Shown piece by piece: positions 52,769 to 61,368 of a stretch of DNA of 64,000 bases; position 1 is the stretch's first letter; the number at the start of each line of letters is the position of its first letter. Position numbers and translations under genes: made by a program. The stretch spans positions 744,001 to 808,000 of the forward strand of contig CAWBPA010000017.1 in the NCBI GenBank assembly GCA_963790545.1, written 5' to 3'. This DNA comes from DATBJG01 sp963790545 (GTDB lineage Bacteria; Acidobacteriota; Vicinamibacteria; Vicinamibacterales; JAMQPK01). Under the pieces are notes generated by a model, which searched no databases, had not been told where the DNA came from, and saw only the letters and a list, made by a program, of their open reading frames with translations.

Positions 52769-53796
52769 CGCGCCGCTCCCGCCTTCTTCGCCGTCAGGCT
52801 TCGATACACGGACTCCACGAATCGGTCCGCTCCGGCGGCCCCGTACTCGGTGTCGTAATCCCTCGACGGCTTTGCCGCCTTCACCTGCTCGAGCGTCATC
52901 TTCTTCTTGATCAGGTCCTGCACGCGATCGCGGATGATGACGACCATGTCACGATATTCAACGACATCGGCTTCGTCCGAGAGCCGACCATGTCCAGGAA
53001 TGACGTAGGTGCCGCGCTCCTGAAAGTTCTCCGGCACCGTAATCGCGAGGATCCGGTTGAGCGCCGCAATGATGCCCTCGACCCGACCGCCTCGCTGGAG
53101 GTCGATCACGGGATACCGATCGGGCGTAAAGACGTCGCCTGCGCTGACAACGTCCGACCGACGGAAGAAGACGATGCTGTCTCCGTCAGTGTGCGCGGCC
53201 GGCTGATGGGAAATCACAACCGGCTCGCCGTTGCTGTTGAAGTCCATCGATGCGACGAAATACGCCGAGGTCGGCCAGGCCGCCTCGGGTGCTGCCGGCT
53301 GTCCAGGGCGTGACGTGGACATCGCGTTGAAGACATTCTCGTGTGCAAAGATTGCCGGCCGATTGGCGGCGCCAAATGGAAACGGCGCCCCACCGGGTCC
53401 TCTCGCAGGGACTTTGCCGGCCAGCGCTTCGTTTCCTCCCACGTGGTCTGGATCGACGCTCGTGTTGACGATGTACTGAATCGGCTTGTCCGACAGCTTT
53501 CGGATCTCGGTGAGCACGTTCGGCACAAGCGCTGGTGGTGGCGTATCAACGAGCAGGACGACCTGTGGGCCTATCTGAACCGTGATGTTCGCTCCGGCTC
53601 CAGCGAGCATGTAGACACTGCCCTGGACGGGCAGCATGACCAGCTTCGTGGCTGCCGCACCCTGAGTACGTAGGGCGGGTCTTTCAGACCCGCCTGGCGG
53701 ACCCAAAGGGTCCGCCCTGCGTACTGACGTCGCCACCAGACCGACCGGGACGAGGGAGGCAACGAGCAGCGCTGGGATCAACAGAGATGTCCGCAT
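52765..53796 (-). CDS. Cassette protein B, copy 3: exported metallo-beta-lactamase fold with degenerate zinc motif
   Basis: ATG 53796 gives MRTSLLIPALLVASLVPVGL, a signal peptide; then about 20 residues (VRRADPLGPPGGSERPALRT) come from an R5 element. Core: MLPVQGSVYMLAGAGANITV, VVLLVDTPPPALVPNVLTEI, AAHTDGDSIVFFRRSDVVSA and TYVIPGHGRLSDEADVVEYR. The metal motif is NTSVDPDHVGGN, with no HxH pair. It follows the A gene after 2 bp and overlaps C by 4 bp, so A-B-C is one transcription unit. Confidence 0.85.
   Translation of the reverse strand: MRTSLLIPALLVASLVPVGLVATSVRRADPLGPPGGSERPALRTQGAAATKLVMLPVQGSVYMLAGAGANITVQIGPQVVLLVDTPPPALVPNVLTEIRKLSDKPIQYIVNTSVDPDHVGGNEALAGKVPARGPGGAPFPFGAANRPAIFAHENVFNAMSTSRPGQPAAPEAAWPTSAYFVASMDFNSNGEPVVISHQPAAHTDGDSIVFFRRSDVVSAGDVFTPDRYPVIDLQRGGRVEGIIAALNRILAITVPENFQERGTYVIPGHGRLSDEADVVEYRDMVVIIRDRVQDLIKKKMTLEQVKAAKPSRDYDTEYGAAGADRFVESVYRSLTAKKAGAAR
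53666..53724. repeat. R5 three-stem element inside cassette gene B copy 3
   Basis: Outer GTACGTAG (53666-53673) with CTGCGTAC (53717-53724), one mismatch. Hairpin 1 GGCGGGTCT/AGACCCGCC (53673-53693, loop TTC). Hairpin 2 GGCGGACCC/GGGTCCGCC (53696-53716, loop AAA). Both inner stems are perfect 9-bp pairs. The gene reads through it in frame. Confidence 0.85.
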
Positions 53797-53798
53797 GA

Positions 53799-54734
53799 CT
53801 ACTGCCCCGGACGCAGCTGACAGCCCCCTTCGTTGAAGCACATGCAGTAGCGCTCGCAACGGTCAAGGGTTGAAAACGTCTGCTTCAGTTTCAGTCGAAA
53901 CTCCGGATACATCGTTTCGGCGCCGCCGCGAACCCCTTCCATCGGCAAGCCATACCAGTCCGCAAATTCCTTGAGGTACGGATTCGTCCCGGGCAGCCAA
54001 TGCGGCACGACGCCTTCGCCCAGAGGCACTTCGGGTACGTATTGGCACGGGTTCGATCCAATTCGTTGTCCGGGATCGACCGCCCAGCTCTGGCTGCGCA
54101 CGAGACGCTCGGTCAAAAATACCGGATCGTCAATCACGGTCACGACGGTGAGGAATTCCCCGTGGCGAATCCAATGTTCCGTGAAGGTGCGCTGCCCACT
54201 GGCCGGAAGCCCATTCCGCCGCAGGTAATTGGGTTTCAGGTGCGTCGTCGAAATCGTGAGCATGTTGCCGTCCCAGATGCCCGTAGAAAACCCCGCCCAG
54301 GTGTGTGCGGCGAACTCCGAGGGGTGCGGACGGCCGTCCAGATAGATTGTCCGCTCTTGGTCGTGGAACCCCATGCGCGTATGTAACGCGACAACCCGCT
54401 GTGTGGCCTGATCGATGTCGGCGGTGATGCGCATGTTCGCGAGGCCGCGCATCGAATAGTCGCCGCCGTGCTGCCGGCACTGGTACTCCATCACCGCAGA
54501 GATGCGATCGGCGTCGTAGCTGTCTGCGCGCAGGCGCGCCGCATCGTTGACCGGTATGCCCGAATAGTCGCCGAGTTCAGGTCCAGGAAGCCGCTCGGGA
54601 CCATCCTCGTGATAGATCGGCACCCAATTGCCGGAAAAATCAACATCCTGGGCAGACACGAACCGGCCGTTCAACAGCAGGACAACGCTCAGAGTCAATC
54701 GGAGGACATTTCGACGATGTTCAGCGCTTCGCAT
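53799..54734 (-). CDS. Cassette protein A, copy 3 (exported, cysteine-rich tail)
   Basis: 311 residues from ATG 54734; signal NVLRLTLSVVLLLNGRFVSA then QD. Blocks: VDFSGNWVPIYHEDGPERLP, GDYSGIPVNDAARLRADSYD, ERTIYLDGRPHPSEFAAHTW, AGFSTGIWDGNMLTISTTHL, YLRRNGLPASGQRTFTEHWI and VRGGAETMYPEFRLKLKQTF. It adds a tail with five cysteines (CERYCMCFNEGGCQLRPGQ plus an upstream QC), absent from the other copies. The TonB receptor gene lies upstream on the same strand behind a terminator-like hairpin. Confidence 0.75.
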   Translation of the reverse strand: MRSAEHRRNVLRLTLSVVLLLNGRFVSAQDVDFSGNWVPIYHEDGPERLPGPELGDYSGIPVNDAARLRADSYDADRISAVMEYQCRQHGGDYSMRGLANMRITADIDQATQRVVALHTRMGFHDQERTIYLDGRPHPSEFAAHTWAGFSTGIWDGNMLTISTTHLKPNYLRRNGLPASGQRTFTEHWIRHGEFLTVVTVIDDPVFLTERLVRSQSWAVDPGQRIGSNPCQYVPEVPLGEGVVPHWLPGTNPYLKEFADWYGLPMEGVRGGAETMYPEFRLKLKQTFSTLDRCERYCMCFNEGGCQLRPGQ

Positions 54735-54819
54735 ATGTGATCCTGCAGAGTACACGCGACTGCGGTCCTCCGCCAGTCCGGCGGGACGATCGAGCTTCAA
54801 AGGGGGATACATCGAACAC

Positions 54820-54864
54820 GAGTGGAGTGTAGCGCGGCCTGGTGGGCCTGCCTGCACTCCACTC
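54820..54864 (-). terminator. Inverted repeat downstream of the TonB receptor gene
   Basis: GAGTGGAGTG (54820-54829) and CACTCCACTC (54855-54864) pair perfectly over 10 bp. It follows the receptor stop (54878) by 13 bases. No strong T run, so the mode of termination is uncertain. Confidence 0.55.
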
Positions 54865-54877
54865 ACCTGAGGAGAGT

Positions 54878-57800
54878 TTAGAAATCAAACGTCACGCTGA
54901 TTTTCATGAAGCGCGCCAGCAGGATCGCTGGGTTCCCCGCGTCACTTGCGGGCCGCAGCCAGACGGTGTTCGTAGGTCCCCCATACGTGTTATTCACGGT
55001 CCGAATCGTGTCGGCATTCAGCAGGTTGTACACGTCGAAGTTCACCCTTGTCCGCGTGGGCCCGAACCGAAGGAGCTTGCCAACACGGAAGTCCACCTGA
55101 TTGAGCCGCTCAACGAACATTGCGCCCGGCTCAACGACGTTGATTGAGATGTTTTGCGTGGTCCCCGACAGCGGCCGTCCAAGCGTGGACGTGGCTGCGA
55201 GAATCGGATTCGTGGCCACGTAGTTCGCCGTAACGAGCTGCCCTGGAGTGCTCGCGAACGACGCGCTGACCAGCACGTCAATGCGCGGGATCGTGTACAT
55301 GCCGAACACTTTCCCCTGCGTGAGGAACGGCTCCTCCTGGTGGCAGAACTGCTGCGGCAGCCAGACGTTGTTGAACGAAGCACCCTGATTGATCGTGTTG
55401 TTCGTGGCAGCCGCCCCTAACAGCATTTCCGGCAATTGGGCCACGATCTCGCAATTGTCCGTGACGCGCTTGCCGGTGCTCACTCCGCCGGTCAAGAGCA
55501 CGCCGTTTGGCAGCCGCGCCTGGAGGCTCACGTCCACGCCGTTCCAGTGTTCGGTCTGTTTGCCGTACTTGTCCGACAGGGTGTTGTAATTGTCGGCTGG
55601 TACGCTGAATTTCTCCGGCTTGACGTTGTAGAGCCCCGTGACTGTGTAACCACCACCGTCCGGCAGCCGCGAATCCGTGGGAACCCGGAGGCTGAACTGG
55701 TCGAAGTCAGCCGCCGAGAGCGCGAGGTTGTCCGTGACCCGGAAATTGCCGAACCAGCGCCGGAAGTACCCAACGTCCATCGACACCCGCGGCATCACCT
55801 CATGCTGTACGCCTGTGGAAAACTCCCAGTTGTAATTACGGTTCCCCCAGCCGGTCAGCAGATCGGAGTCGAATGTCGCACCTCGCCTGGTCGTGCCGAA
55901 CGCGGGGTCCTGCAACGGGCCGCATTCGCCGTTCAACGTCGGCGCGGTCAAGTCACAGTCGGGCACGAAGTTGCCGCGCCGCGGATCGCCCACGGGATGG
56001 GTACGGTCTTCCCAAGATCGAACCGTCTGGTTGACGAGCGTATTAAAGGGGTTGGGATCGCTGCCCAGCGCGTTGAGCGTTTGCCCCTGGAGATATTTGT
56101 TCAAGGTGACTTTGAAGGCCGTCTTGCCGTTGCCGAACACATCCCATGCTGCCGCAGAACGATACGTGATGTCGTTCCACGAGAGATTGTCCTCCGCCGG
56201 GAAGGTGATGTTCCGAGTCGGCACGAGCGGTCCGGGACCGATGACCTGCTCGGGGAAACTCGTGTTGAACGAGTCATACCGGAGGCCGCCGCTTATGGTC
56301 CACCGATCTAAAGTCCAACGGTCCTGGACGAACAACCCGAAATCGTTGTCCTGGTTGTTCAGCAACTGATACGGCGTTGCGCGGAGCGTCACCTGGTTCG
56401 GCACGCCGTTGTTGAACCGATAGCTCACCGGCTGGTTATCGTAACGTGTACACCTTCAGGTAGCCGTGCACACGGTTGAAGCCAACCTTGACGTTGTGGG
56501 TGCCGGTCACGTACGAAACAGCCGCGCGGTAGAAATAGCTGGGCACCGCGGTGTTGTTGAACGTGTGGTTGGCGTTCGAGGCGCTTCCCATTCGATAAAG
56601 CAAGTTCCCCAGGCTTTGTTCCACGACCGGAATCATGAGCGCCTGGTTGGCGATGGCAACGGGATCGTCAAGCGAACCGCCGGTCTTGAAGAAGTTCCCG
56701 TCACCCTGCTGGAGGTGCATATTGCCCCAGCGCTCGAACAAGTGCATGCCCACGACCTCGACGAGCAGCCGATTGCTGACTGGGGACGTCCATTCGAGAT
56801 GCTGCTGTTCCAAACGCGGGAACCGCCGGTCGGAGGCGGTCTCGGGCGACGCGGTGGCGCTCTGGAACCACGGACACCGACAGTAGTTCTGCTCCTGCCA
56901 GGTGCCTGCGATCTTGTTTTTCGGGTTGATCTGCCACGTGAAACGCGTCTGCAGGCTGTGCCAGATACCCTTGTTCACCACTTCCTGGCTGGGATCCGGC
57001 TCGTAGAGCCATGCGTTGGGATTCCAGGCATTCTTGTTTGCGAGAATCCCGCCGGGCTGAACCTGCACCCCCTGGTGGCGAGCTGTAAACCAGAACCAGA
57101 CCTTGTCACGCTTGATGGGGCCCCCTATAGCCGGATTGATGTCCCAGTTCTTGACGTTCTTGTCCACCGTCGTGAGACCAGTTGCCTTCAACCGGTCCGT
57201 AAAGTTATCGCCCTGCATTCCCTCGGTGGAGAACGTGACGTAGCTCGAACTCGACCAGTTGTTGCCGCCGTCGCGGGGGATGAGGTTGATTCGGACGCCG
57301 CCGGTCGGCAGATCCGCCCCGACAGCCGACGTATCCACGGTAATTTCTGCCGCCGAACTCACATCCGGTGTCGGGCCGCCAATATTGCCTCCCGCCTGCA
57401 GCGTCATGACGCTCACGCCATTGTTGGTAATGCGCTGATCCACGTTCTTGCTGCCGTGGATCGTGAGGCTCGACATCGTGTCGCCCAGCGCCCCACCTAC
57501 GTCGGCGCTGTTCGTGTTGACGCCGGTGACCATCGCGCCGAGGCTGTAGTAGTTCCGACCGCTTGGAATCGCTTGCACCGTCTCGCGATCGAGCACGGTT
57601 TGTCGCGTCGCGCTCTGCACGTCGACAATCGGTGTCTCGCCAGTGACCGTAATAGTTTCCTCGAGCGAGCCGACGCGCATCTCCGCGTTAACCTCCGAAA
57701 TGGACGTACCGACGAGGGTGACGCCATCACGCTTGACGGTGTTGAAACCCGTGAGCGTGAACGTCACCGTATAGGCGCCAGGTCGCAGGTTCGCAATTTC

Positions 57801-57998
57801 GAAACGGCCGTTGCCATCGGTGACAGCCGTCCTGACCTTCTCGATCAGCACCGGACTGGCGGCCTCCACGGTGACACCCGGCAGAACGGCTTTTGACGTA
57901 TCGGTGACCACGCCGGAAATGGACGCCTGGGCGAACACAGACGAGGGAACCAAGACGATGGCCGCGAACGTTATGAACAATCTGCAGAATCGACCCAT
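54878..57998 (-). CDS. Oar-like TonB-dependent receptor with carboxypeptidase-regulatory domain, frameshifted
   Basis: ATG 57998, after GAAGGAGGTCTTCAC, gives MGRFCRLFITFAAIVLVPSS with FAQ cleavage. Then a CarboxypepD_reg domain (ASISGVVTDTSKAVLPGVTV, GRFEIANLRPGAYTVTFTLT), a plug (TVTGETPIVDVQSATRQTVL, DRETVQAIPSGRNYYSLGAM) and a long barrel. A single break near 56440 divides it (LKVYTLR to VSYRFNNGVPNQ). The C-terminus INFDVYNLLNADTIRTVNN... ends FMKISVTFDF, a barrel-closing strand. About 1040 residues. Probably imports an oligomeric substrate across the outer membrane. Confidence 0.85.
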
Positions 57999-58415
57999 GT
58001 GAAGACCTCCTTCGTCCGGCGATCCCAAGGCGCGTCGAGAACTCGTCCGGAGTCGTAATGGGCACACAGCAAAGACGTCACCCTTTGCCTGGTGTATTTT
58101 CCGCGGTTCTAGTTGTCCAGATGGGCTTTAGATTCACTGAATGTCGCGATTCTGTCCAATACTTTCTGGACCCGGGCCGATGCGAAATTGGTATAGGGGT
58201 GGGGATCGGCCTCGGGGAGGACGGCAAGCTCTCGCGGTAAGACCCTCCCGCCATCCGTGAGGCTCTCGGACGCTCGAACGGTTTTTTGGATCTCGGTACC
58301 TTGAACAGGAGGTGGGGAGCTCAGAGAACGAGAGCGCGAACAGGAGAATAGGAGTTCAAGAGGTCGGATTTCGGTTGGATTTGAACAAGAGGCTAGGAGG
58401 TCAAGAGTTCCTGGA
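57999..58415. other. Upstream region of the TonB receptor, with an R2 repeat
   Basis: The first 250 bp should hold the receptor promoter (minus strand). At 58302-58410 lies an R2 copy (TTGAACAGGAGGTGGGGAGC, CGAACAGGAGAATAGGAGTT, TTGAACAAGAGGCTAGGAGG) made mostly of same-direction words, not a clean hairpin. It abuts the end of the GxxExxY gene. No gene seen. Confidence 0.55.
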
Positions 58416-58841
58416 TCAGCCCGTGTCCGATGACGTCTTCTTCACATACCGCTCCGGGTGATCCACGCGTCTTAGGCCACCTCTCAGGGTCGTGGCATTG
58501 AAGTTCAGCAGAAGTCCCGCCGGATATCCCGTGAGTTTGAGGTAGGTGATCACTTGCGCAAGGTGGACGGGAAGGATCCGTTCCACAGTCTTCAGCTCTA
58601 CGACGATGCAATCTTCGACGAGCAAATCAAGCTTGAGCGCGCCATCAACAGGGTGTCCTTTGTACTCAAGCGAGACACGACGTTCACTTTCGACGCGAAG
58701 CTGCTCGCACCTGAGTTCGATGATCATGCAGTCGCGATAAATAGACTCGAGCAAGCCGGGACCGAGAGTCCGGTGGACTTCAATGGCGCAGCCGATAATT
58801 TTCTCTGTCAATTGGTCCACATCTCCAACAGGAGGAGTCAT
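58416..58841 (-). CDS. GxxExxY protein
   Basis: 141 residues from ATG 58841 (after GGAGGAGTC on the opposite sense; start chosen as MTPPVGDVDQLTEKIIG). The signature GPGLLESIYRDCMIIELRCE contains the GxxExxY motif, followed by the nuclease-like core DLLVEDCIVVELKTVERILP and LLLNFNATTLRGGLRRV, a PD-(D/E)xK-type pattern (D..ELK). Very common in soil and sediment bacteria, often flanked by repeats as here (R2 on both sides). Biological role unknown. Confidence 0.85.
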   Translation of the reverse strand: MTPPVGDVDQLTEKIIGCAIEVHRTLGPGLLESIYRDCMIIELRCEQLRVESERRVSLEYKGHPVDGALKLDLLVEDCIVVELKTVERILPVHLAQVITYLKLTGYPAGLLLNFNATTLRGGLRRVDHPERYVKKTSSDTG

Positions 58842-58994
58842 GCTGCAGTGACAGAGCACGAAGCGAGCCATTCATATAAGCGTCTGGATCCGCAGAGAAA
58901 CGTCGCAAGCGCGCACTTATTGCGTCGCGATGGGCCTGTGTGTGTGGAAATAGCTGCAAACACAATTACGAGCTGCGGACCGCTGGGTGGAATG

Positions 58995-59152
58995 CGAACA
59001 GGAGGTTAAGACTTCAAGAGTTGGATTGCGATTCGTACAAGAGGCAAGAAGATCAAGAGACTCTTTTGTATCTCTTGATCTTCTATGCTCTTGTTTGATT
59101 CTTCAAGAGATCGTTTTCCCGAAATATCTCCTGACCTCCTATGCTCCTGTTA
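58995..59152. repeat. R2 repeat, two units
   Basis: GAACAGGAGGTTAAGACTTC and CAAGAGGCAAGAAGATCAAG pair with CTCTTGATCTTCTATGCTCT and ATCTCCTGACCTCCTATGCT. The gap 58842-59168 holds nothing else recognisable. Confidence 0.7.
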
Positions 59153-59168
59153 ACGTGACAGGCGCAAG

Positions 59169-60086
59169 CTAGTTGCCGCCACCCGCGGGTGGCGGATTCT
59201 TCATGGCCGAGTCCCAGTGTTCCTGGATTAAACCGTTTTCCACGCGGACCATATCGAACCAGTAGGCAGGATACGTCTTGCCGGGATCATCCGGATCCTT
59301 TTCCTCGCGTTTGAACATGAAGAACACGTAGGGCCCGCTGGCGATCGTAATTTCCGGCCTGTCCTTCCACTCCGGCTTAATGGGTTCGGGTTTCCGCATC
59401 TTGCTGAAGAAATCGACAAAGGCTTGCCGACCCGTCGGCACGTTGGGGTTGTGCTGGATGTAGCCCGGAGCCATGACTTTCTCGGCAAGCTCGACGTGAC
59501 CGTACTGCAGGATGTCTTTGAACTCGACGATGGCAATCTCGAGATTTTTCTGCTCCTGTGGCGAGAGGTTGAACTTCACGGTATTGTAGTCGACGCCGTC
59601 TGGCGCACCGCCCGTTGGAATCTTCGGAATCTTGACCGCCCAGTCCCAGTGCTCCTGGACCTTCCCGTTTTCCATTCGCAACATGTCATACGTGTTGTAC
59701 TTGTAGGTGCGAGACGGGTTGGCGGGATCCTTGGCTTCGCGTTCGAAAATCAGCACGACGTAGTCACCCTTGGCGAACGAGATCACCGGCGGATTTTGTA
59801 GTTTCGCGGGAATCGGGTTCACGGCCGGGCCGAGCGCGCTGAAGAACTTGACGAAGCCGGCGCGGCCGGTCTGCACGTTGATGTTGTGCTGAATGTAGTT
59901 TTCGGCCATGTACTTTGGCGTGAGGTCGAGATGCCTGGCTTCGAGCACCTCGCGCCACCAGTCGAGCACGAACCTCAGGTTCGCCTGTTCGGCGGCGGTC
60001 ATGGTGTTCGACTGGGCTACCAGCGGCGCCGCCCACAGGAGCAGAACAACCGCCCAGACACGTCGCTTCAAGGTCCAGAGGTTCAT
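59169..60086 (-). CDS. Exported protein with two SnoaL-like (NTF2-fold) domains
   Basis: 305 residues from ATG 60086 (MNLWTLKRRVWAVVLLLWAA, cleaved near LVAQ). Two tandem SnoaL-like units: first YMAENYIQHNINVQTGRAGF to MLRMENGKVQEHWDWAVKIP, second VMAPGYIQHNPNVPTGRQAF to MVRVENGLIQEHWDSAMKNP. The shared 'YIQHNxNVxTGRxxFVxFF' and 'ENGxxQEHWD' show an internal duplication. This SnoaL branch is usually a single-domain, predicted polyketide cyclase-like or sugar-binding protein; a periplasmic form with two copies is less common. Confidence 0.8.
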   Translation of the reverse strand: MNLWTLKRRVWAVVLLLWAAPLVAQSNTMTAAEQANLRFVLDWWREVLEARHLDLTPKYMAENYIQHNINVQTGRAGFVKFFSALGPAVNPIPAKLQNPPVISFAKGDYVVLIFEREAKDPANPSRTYKYNTYDMLRMENGKVQEHWDWAVKIPKIPTGGAPDGVDYNTVKFNLSPQEQKNLEIAIVEFKDILQYGHVELAEKVMAPGYIQHNPNVPTGRQAFVDFFSKMRKPEPIKPEWKDRPEITIASGPYVFFMFKREEKDPDDPGKTYPAYWFDMVRVENGLIQEHWDSAMKNPPPAGGGN

Positions 60087-60124
60087 CGTGGTCGTCTCCT
60101 TATCCGTGGCCATTCCCGACGACC

Positions 60125-60934
60125 CTAGCGCTGCGAATGGTGGTCGTCGTTCAGCAGCAGCGGAGCGTCGGTTTCGATACACTTCGGCGATTCCTCCAAA
60201 AGGTCCGTAGACGGCCGGACCAGTCGCGCCGGGATGACCCACGGCGCGCTCAGCACGTTCGGATCCTCCACCGTGGCCTGCCACACCAGGTTCTCGCCGT
60301 TCTTCCAGAGGCGCTCGGTGACGCGCATCGCGTCAGTGTGAAAATACCCGTACTCACCGAACCATGTGTCCTCGACAAAATTGCGTACGTCCACCACCAG
60401 CGTGTCACCTTCCCAGCGGCCGACCGAGTCGCCGTAGTGTGAAGGGTTGGCCCCGGCGCGGTGGGGCCGTCCGTCTGTCGGAATGATGCGGTAGGGGTCG
60501 CCCGAGATGTCCTCGTAGAAGAAGATGATCTCGCCGGGCAGCTGCACGATCTTACGCGGAGGGCCTATGCGCGGCACGCCAGGCTTGCCGCAATAGAACA
60601 CCGGATCGCGCTTGCTTTGCTGGTCGTCGAGCTGTTTCACCTTGGCTTGGAACTCGGGCTTGTACGACGGTGCCGGCGTTGACGGCCGCACCCCGGGAAT
60701 AGCACTGGTATCGCCGTAGCGGGCGCTCTGATCCAGCTTCTTGATGGTCACTGCGCCGCTCGGGTCCGTCTTTTTCAAGGTGACCGGCGCCAGATCAATG
60801 GCGTACGTCCACACGCCGCTGAGATCCGGGTGCCCAGCTGCGTCACGCTTCTGTTGCCCGCCGCCTTGCTGCGCGACGCCCACGAGCGGAATCAGGGCGG
60901 CAACCGCGAGGGTGCGGAAGAACACGCTCATCAT
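60125..60934 (-). CDS. Exported 'SVGRW-GDT' family protein
   Basis: 269 residues from ATG 60934 (after GGGAGGTTGGGAC; the second ATG at 60931 is also possible). Signal MMSVFFRTLAVAALIPLVGV. Blocks: AGHPDLSGVWTYAIDLAPVT, RDPVFYCGKPGVPRIGPPRK, IVQLPGEIIFFYEDISGDPY, RIIPTDGRPHRAGANPSHYG, DSVGRWEGDTLVVDVRNFVE and AMRVTERLWKNGENLVWQAT. The layout, 'DLSGVW', then DGRPH, then a GRWEGDTLV strand, then VTER, is shared with the fragment at 1-465 and more distantly with cassette A and C proteins. Function unknown. Confidence 0.78.
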   Translation of the reverse strand: MMSVFFRTLAVAALIPLVGVAQQGGGQQKRDAAGHPDLSGVWTYAIDLAPVTLKKTDPSGAVTIKKLDQSARYGDTSAIPGVRPSTPAPSYKPEFQAKVKQLDDQQSKRDPVFYCGKPGVPRIGPPRKIVQLPGEIIFFYEDISGDPYRIIPTDGRPHRAGANPSHYGDSVGRWEGDTLVVDVRNFVEDTWFGEYGYFHTDAMRVTERLWKNGENLVWQATVEDPNVLSAPWVIPARLVRPSTDLLEESPKCIETDAPLLLNDDHHSQR

Positions 60935-60948
60935 GTCCCAACCTCCCG

Positions 60949-61347
60949 TTACTTGATGTCCCCGACCACCAGGTCCAGTTGTGTGCCATCCGGCATCTTG
61001 ATCATGAGCAGATACCCGAAGAGGGTTCCATTTCTGGCCCTGACGCCTCCAACCGTGATCGTCTGCCCGATGGCCTTGGCAAAGTCCGCGCGGGTCACGC
61101 CCACTCTGCGGTACCACGACGGCGGATTGCTTTCGAACTTCCAGTTCTCGACCTTGCCGCCTTCACCTTTCGCATCCATCAGAATGACGATATGGGGGTT
61201 GATCCAGTCGACTTTGGTGAGTGTGCCCGTAACAGAGATTTGCTTCGTCATGTCGAAGATCGCCGACGGCGAGTGGTGGGCCCACAACGGAACCGCAGCG
61301 AGTAGGGCCAGGACCGGCATCAACGTACGGACAACCTTGCTGCTCAC
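60949..61347 (-). CDS. DUF6152 family exported protein
   Basis: 132 residues with signal MSSKVVRTLMPVLALLAAVP and WAHHSPSAIFD directly after cleavage. Then VTGTLTKVDWINPHIVILMD, WKFESNPPSWYRRVGVTRAD and MIKMPDGTQLDLVVG, matching the DUF6152 pattern (HHS..FD, GT.T..DW.NPH). A small beta-barrel-like periplasmic protein of unknown role. It lies 15 bp before the 60125-60934 gene on the same strand and probably shares its transcript. Confidence 0.85.
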   Translation of the reverse strand: MSSKVVRTLMPVLALLAAVPLWAHHSPSAIFDMTKQISVTGTLTKVDWINPHIVILMDAKGEGGKVENWKFESNPPSWYRRVGVTRADFAKAIGQTITVGGVRARNGTLFGYLLMIKMPDGTQLDLVVGDIK

Positions 61348-61368
61348 ACCGTTCTCCTTTTCAGGGGC

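Noticed and set aside
56466..57896. 476-codon frame on the plus strand
   Set aside because: Antisense shadow of the TonB receptor, rich in arginine and histidine with no recognisable domain.
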